NCBI GenBank assembly: GCA_000751595.1
Contig: CCMH01000037.1
Span: 1-64,000 of the forward strand
Direction: 5' to 3'
DNA length: 64,000 nt
Origin: Weeksella massiliensis
GTDB taxonomy: Bacteria > Bacteroidota > Bacteroidia > Flavobacteriales > Weeksellaceae
The notes under the pieces were generated by a model. The model had not been told where the DNA came from. It ran no database searches and saw only the letters and a list, made by a program, of their open reading frames with translations. Positions 60,799-64,000 of the stretch are shown piece after piece. Position 1 is the stretch's first letter. Each line of letters begins with the position of its first letter. The position numbers were made by a program, and so were the translations under genes.

Positions 60799-63700
60799 GA
60801 ATCAAAGACTCTTCATTCAGAAAAAATCAGAATTTGACGTTATCAGTCAAAAGACAACGATAGAACTACAGAACCTTGTCCCTCATGCAGTGTGCAAGGT
60901 TTTTGTTATTTACGATCTATTCGGAATAGACGAAAAACATTTGGCCGAAGTACAAAACACCATTTTTGTAGATCCGGTTACCGATGTGTTGTATAAGTAT
61001 TATGAAGATGCGATTGTCGATAACTTTCCATATTCTAAAAACTTTTTTGCAACAGAATTTTTACCCGGACAATATAGTCAAAGAGACGATTCTGCAGAAC
61101 AATGTTTATTGTTGATGAATGTAGAAGGAGTTACTGTGAAATCGGGAATGTTGTATGTTTTTAATGCAGAGCTTACCGAGGAAGAACTCCTGAAATTAAA
61201 AGAGTATTTGATTAATCCGATCGAATCTCGAGAAAAAGATTTGTCGAAAATGGAAATTCCGCCGCATCCAGCTGTAACCGAAGTTCCAACAATCGACGGT
61301 TTTGTAGATGCCGACGAATCGAAGTTAAAAGAAATTTATGCAGATTTCGGATTGTCATTAGAGATGGATGACCTGAAATTTATTCAAGAATATTTCCAAT
61401 CCATTAAACGTAATCCTACAGAAACGGAATTAAAAGTTTTGGATACCTATTGGTCGGATCATTGTCGACATACAACTTTCGAAACTGAAATAACCGAAAT
61501 AGATTTTCAATCGAAATTCAATACTACTCTTCAGAAAACATTTGATTATTACCAACAAATCCGAGAAGAATTAGGTACCACAAAACCTATTCGTTTAATG
61601 GATTTGGCAACCGTTATGGGGAAATATTTATCGCGAACCGGAGTGGTTAAAAATATAGATGTGTCTGAAGAAATCAACGCTTGTTCGATTGTCGTACCGA
61701 TTGATATCGACAGTGAAGAAGAAGAATGGTTGTTACAATTTAAGAACGAAACCCATAATCATCCTACCGAAGTAGAACCTTTTGGTGGAGCTTCTACTTG
61801 TGTCGGTGGCGCTATTCGCGACCCTTTGAGCGGGCGTTCATATGTTTTTCAAGCGATGAGAATTTCGGGTGCAGCCAATCCGTTAGAAAAAATAGAAGAC
61901 ACTTTACCCGGAAAATTACCGCAACGCAAAATCTCTAAAGAAGCCGCCAATGGTTATAGTTCTTATGGAAACCAGATTGGTTTGGCGACAACGTTTGTTA
62001 AGGAAATTTACGACGAAGGTTACAAAGCAAAACGAATGGAAGTTGGTTTTGTGGCAGGAGCCGTAAAAAAAGAGTATGTTCGTCGAGAAGAACCGGTCGC
62101 TGGTGATAAAATTATTTTGTTAGGAGGTGCTACAGGACGTGATGGAGTAGGAGGTGCATCAGGTTCATCGAAAACGCATGATGGTCTCGATTTAGATGAT
62201 CTTTCGGCAGAAGTGCAAAAAGGAAATGCAATTGTAGAACGTAAAATTCAACGCTTATTCCGCAATCCAGAAGTCCTAAAATTAATCAAGAAATGTAACG
62301 ATTTTGGTGCAGGTGGGGTTTCGGTTGCGATTGGTGAAATTGCCCGTGGTATTTATATCGATTTGGATAAAGTGCCTTTGAAATATGCTGGTCTTAATGG
62401 GACCGAATTAGCGATTTCTGAATCACAAGAACGCATGGCAGTTGCCGTAGAAGCGAAAGATGTAGAAACGTTTATTGCTTTGGCCAAAGAAGAAAACTTG
62501 GCAGCAACTTGCGTAGCGGATGTTACCGATGACGAAACGATGACCTTGGTTTGGAGAGGAAAGAAAATAGTAGAAATTGATCGAAAATTTCTCGATACCA
62601 ATGGGGTTCGTAAACAAGCACAAGTCAAAGTAACGGATGAAGAATATCCGAATCCGTTCGAACAAAAAGAATTTAATAAAGAACAATTTATACAAATGAT
62701 GCAAGAGTTGAATCATGCATCACAAAAAGGAATGGTCGAGATGTTCGATAACAATGTCGGACGCTCAACAATTCTTAATGCTTTTGGTGGGAAAACAATG
62801 GAAACGCCCGAAGATGTTTCGGTACAAAAATTTCCGACCGATGGTTTTACTACAAGTGTTTCGATGGCGGCTTTTGGGTACAATCCAAAGCTTAGTCGTT
62901 GGTCGAATTATCATGGAGCTTATTTTGCGGTGATCGATTCGATTACCAAATTGGTAGCAGCAGGCGCAAATTATACCGATATTCGATTAACGTTCCAAGA
63001 ATATTTCGAGCGTTTACGAGAAGAAGCGACTCGTTGGGGGAAACCGTTTGCTGCATTGTTAGGGACAATCGAAGCCCAAAAACAATTTGGTACGCCTGCA
63101 ATCGGTGGTAAAGATTCGATGTCGGGATCGTATCAAGAAATTGATGTTCCGCCAACCTTAATTTCTTTTGCTGTTGCACCTTCTAAAGTAGAAAAAGTAG
63201 TGCAAGGAACTTTGGCAAAGACCGATTCTTTGTTGTCGGTTTTTATACCAAAACAAACAGAAGATTATTTGTTAGAGGAAGCAAATACGAAAGCAATTTT
63301 CAGTTTTATTCATCAATTAGATCGTGAGAATGTTCGCTCGATGATGACCGTGAAATTTGGTGGAATTGCCGAAACGCTTGCCAATATGGCTTTCGGTAAT
63401 GAGATTGGAGTACAAGTGAATACTTCGCTTGATCTTGTACGTTATTATCCAGGTGCGATTATCATCGAACATGAAAATGAGTTGGAGGTTCCATCAGAAA
63501 TCAACGCTAATTATTTTACAATCGGAAAAACTCAAACCGAAGCAGTTTTAGAATTTAACGAGGATAAAATTGATCTTTTGGACCTGAAATCGAAATGGAA
63601 ATCGACTTTCGAGCCGTTGTTCCCTTCGACCATCGAACCAAAAAATAAAGTAGTCGATCAACCGTTAAAAGCGGAGCAAATTTGTTACGCTTATCCAAAT

Positions 63701-64000
63701 CATAAAGTAGAAAAACCAAGAGTTTTTATTCCTATTTTTCCAGGAACCAATTCAGAGTACGATTCGGCAAAGGCATTCGAAAGAGAAGGCGCAAAGGTAG
63801 TTTCTGTTCCTTTCAGAAATCTTAGCAAAGAAGCAATTGCAGAGTCGGTAAAAGTTTATGTAGAAGAAATAAATAAAGCAAATATTTTCTTTATTCCTGG
63901 CGGATTTTCAGCGGCAGATGAGCCTGATGGTTCAGGAAAATTTATCGCTACGGTTCTCCGAAATGAAGAAATAAAAAAAGCTATTCACAACTTACTCGAT
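60796..64000 (+). CDS. purL: Phosphoribosylformylglycinamidine synthase, 3'-truncated by window end, apparent frameshift near codon 16
   Basis: This enzyme makes FGAM from FGAR, glutamine and ATP in purine synthesis. From ATG 60796 the frame reads MNQRLFIQKKSEFDV and would then leave the family sequence; removing one T near 60839-60841 restores ISQKTTIELQ and an open frame to the window end, 1,053 further codons. Motifs include LDTYWSDHCRHTTFETE, NHPTEVEPFGGASTCVGGAI, and the start of the glutaminase domain FIPIFPGTNSEYDS and FIPGGFSAADEPDGSGKF. This is the large single-chain PurL; about 150 residues lie outside the window. The extra base is a sequencing error or a true disruption; starting at TTG 60833 would avoid it but lose conserved residues. 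Confidence 0.9.

Noticed and set aside
62353-62716. Open frames of 90-97 codons antisense to purL.
   Set aside because: They lie wholly inside the continuous purL frame with its conserved motifs and show no family features of their own.

Overview
The window is AT-rich DNA from a member of the Bacteroidota, most likely order Flavobacteriales and probably a Weeksellaceae-type genome. Supporting signs are type IX secretion (Por) sorting tails, a GldI gliding lipoprotein, a GLPGLI-family protein, SusC/TonB-style outer-membrane receptors, an N-acyl-ornithine carbamoyltransferase in place of ordinary ArgF, a GH109 glycosidase, and promoters of the Bacteroidota type (TTTG, 19-nt spacer, TAnnTTTG). 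The species cannot be named from this sequence.

Positions 1-17,880 are an accessory array that looks like an integron cassette array without a visible integrase. At least five segments (A 15-625, B 2511-6058, C 6178-7669, D 9549-16554, E 17284-17879) each begin with a 15-nt label starting GTT and end with the complementary label ending AAC. Labels differ between segments. In all five pairs position 11 is A at the start and opposes C at the end, which is an A:C mismatch on the top strand and a T:G wobble on the bottom strand. Between segments lie attC-like hairpin arms (consensus near CGCCAAGCCGnGGnCCGTT). Two near-identical IS1182-family insertions (1,689 bp each) and an IS110-family remnant sit inside these attC-like sites. 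Cargo: A, an HTH/glycine-zipper membrane protein; B, a type IX-secreted subtilisin plus a second sorted protein; C, a three-gene unit resembling the CmdTAC toxin-antitoxin-chaperone phage defence; D, an entire 7-kb ribosomal-peptide (RiPP) operon (XRE regulator, outer-membrane receptor, two GG-leader Cys-rich precursors, radical SAM/SPASM enzyme, C39-peptidase ABC exporter); E, a membrane protein of unknown function.

Positions 17,880-24,440 are a second plastic zone. A small secreted Cys peptide, a GLPGLI protein and a TonB-dependent receptor are bracketed by a ~135-bp direct duplication and followed by decayed RelE/ParE-like and IS3 fragments. A Crp/Fnr regulator and a MoaF-like lipoprotein come next.

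From 24,440 to the end the content is mostly conserved chromosome: rnz, rdgB, a CPBP protease, rlmH, a BrkB-like protein, an ion channel, a LuxE-like protein, a Na/Pi symporter, tRNA-Thr and tRNA-Tyr, mtnN, an acyl-ornithine carbamoyltransferase, a MetX-like protein behind a putative attenuator, a MATE pump, a GH109/nucleotidyltransferase/kinase amino-sugar operon, ChaN, an ABC exporter, nrnA-gldI-PPIase, a Nif3/zinc-ribbon-like pair, yebC, a TPR-HTH regulator, a Nudix-acyltransferase-mpl run, and an operon encoding an LTA synthase-like transferase, a lipid kinase and a two-component system behind a perfect CTTAAG-N5-CTTAAG box. The window ends inside purL, which is preceded by a guanine-type purine riboswitch and a hairpin that pairs the start codon. 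A second riboswitch-like element with its own promoter lies at 55.4 kb with no gene behind it.
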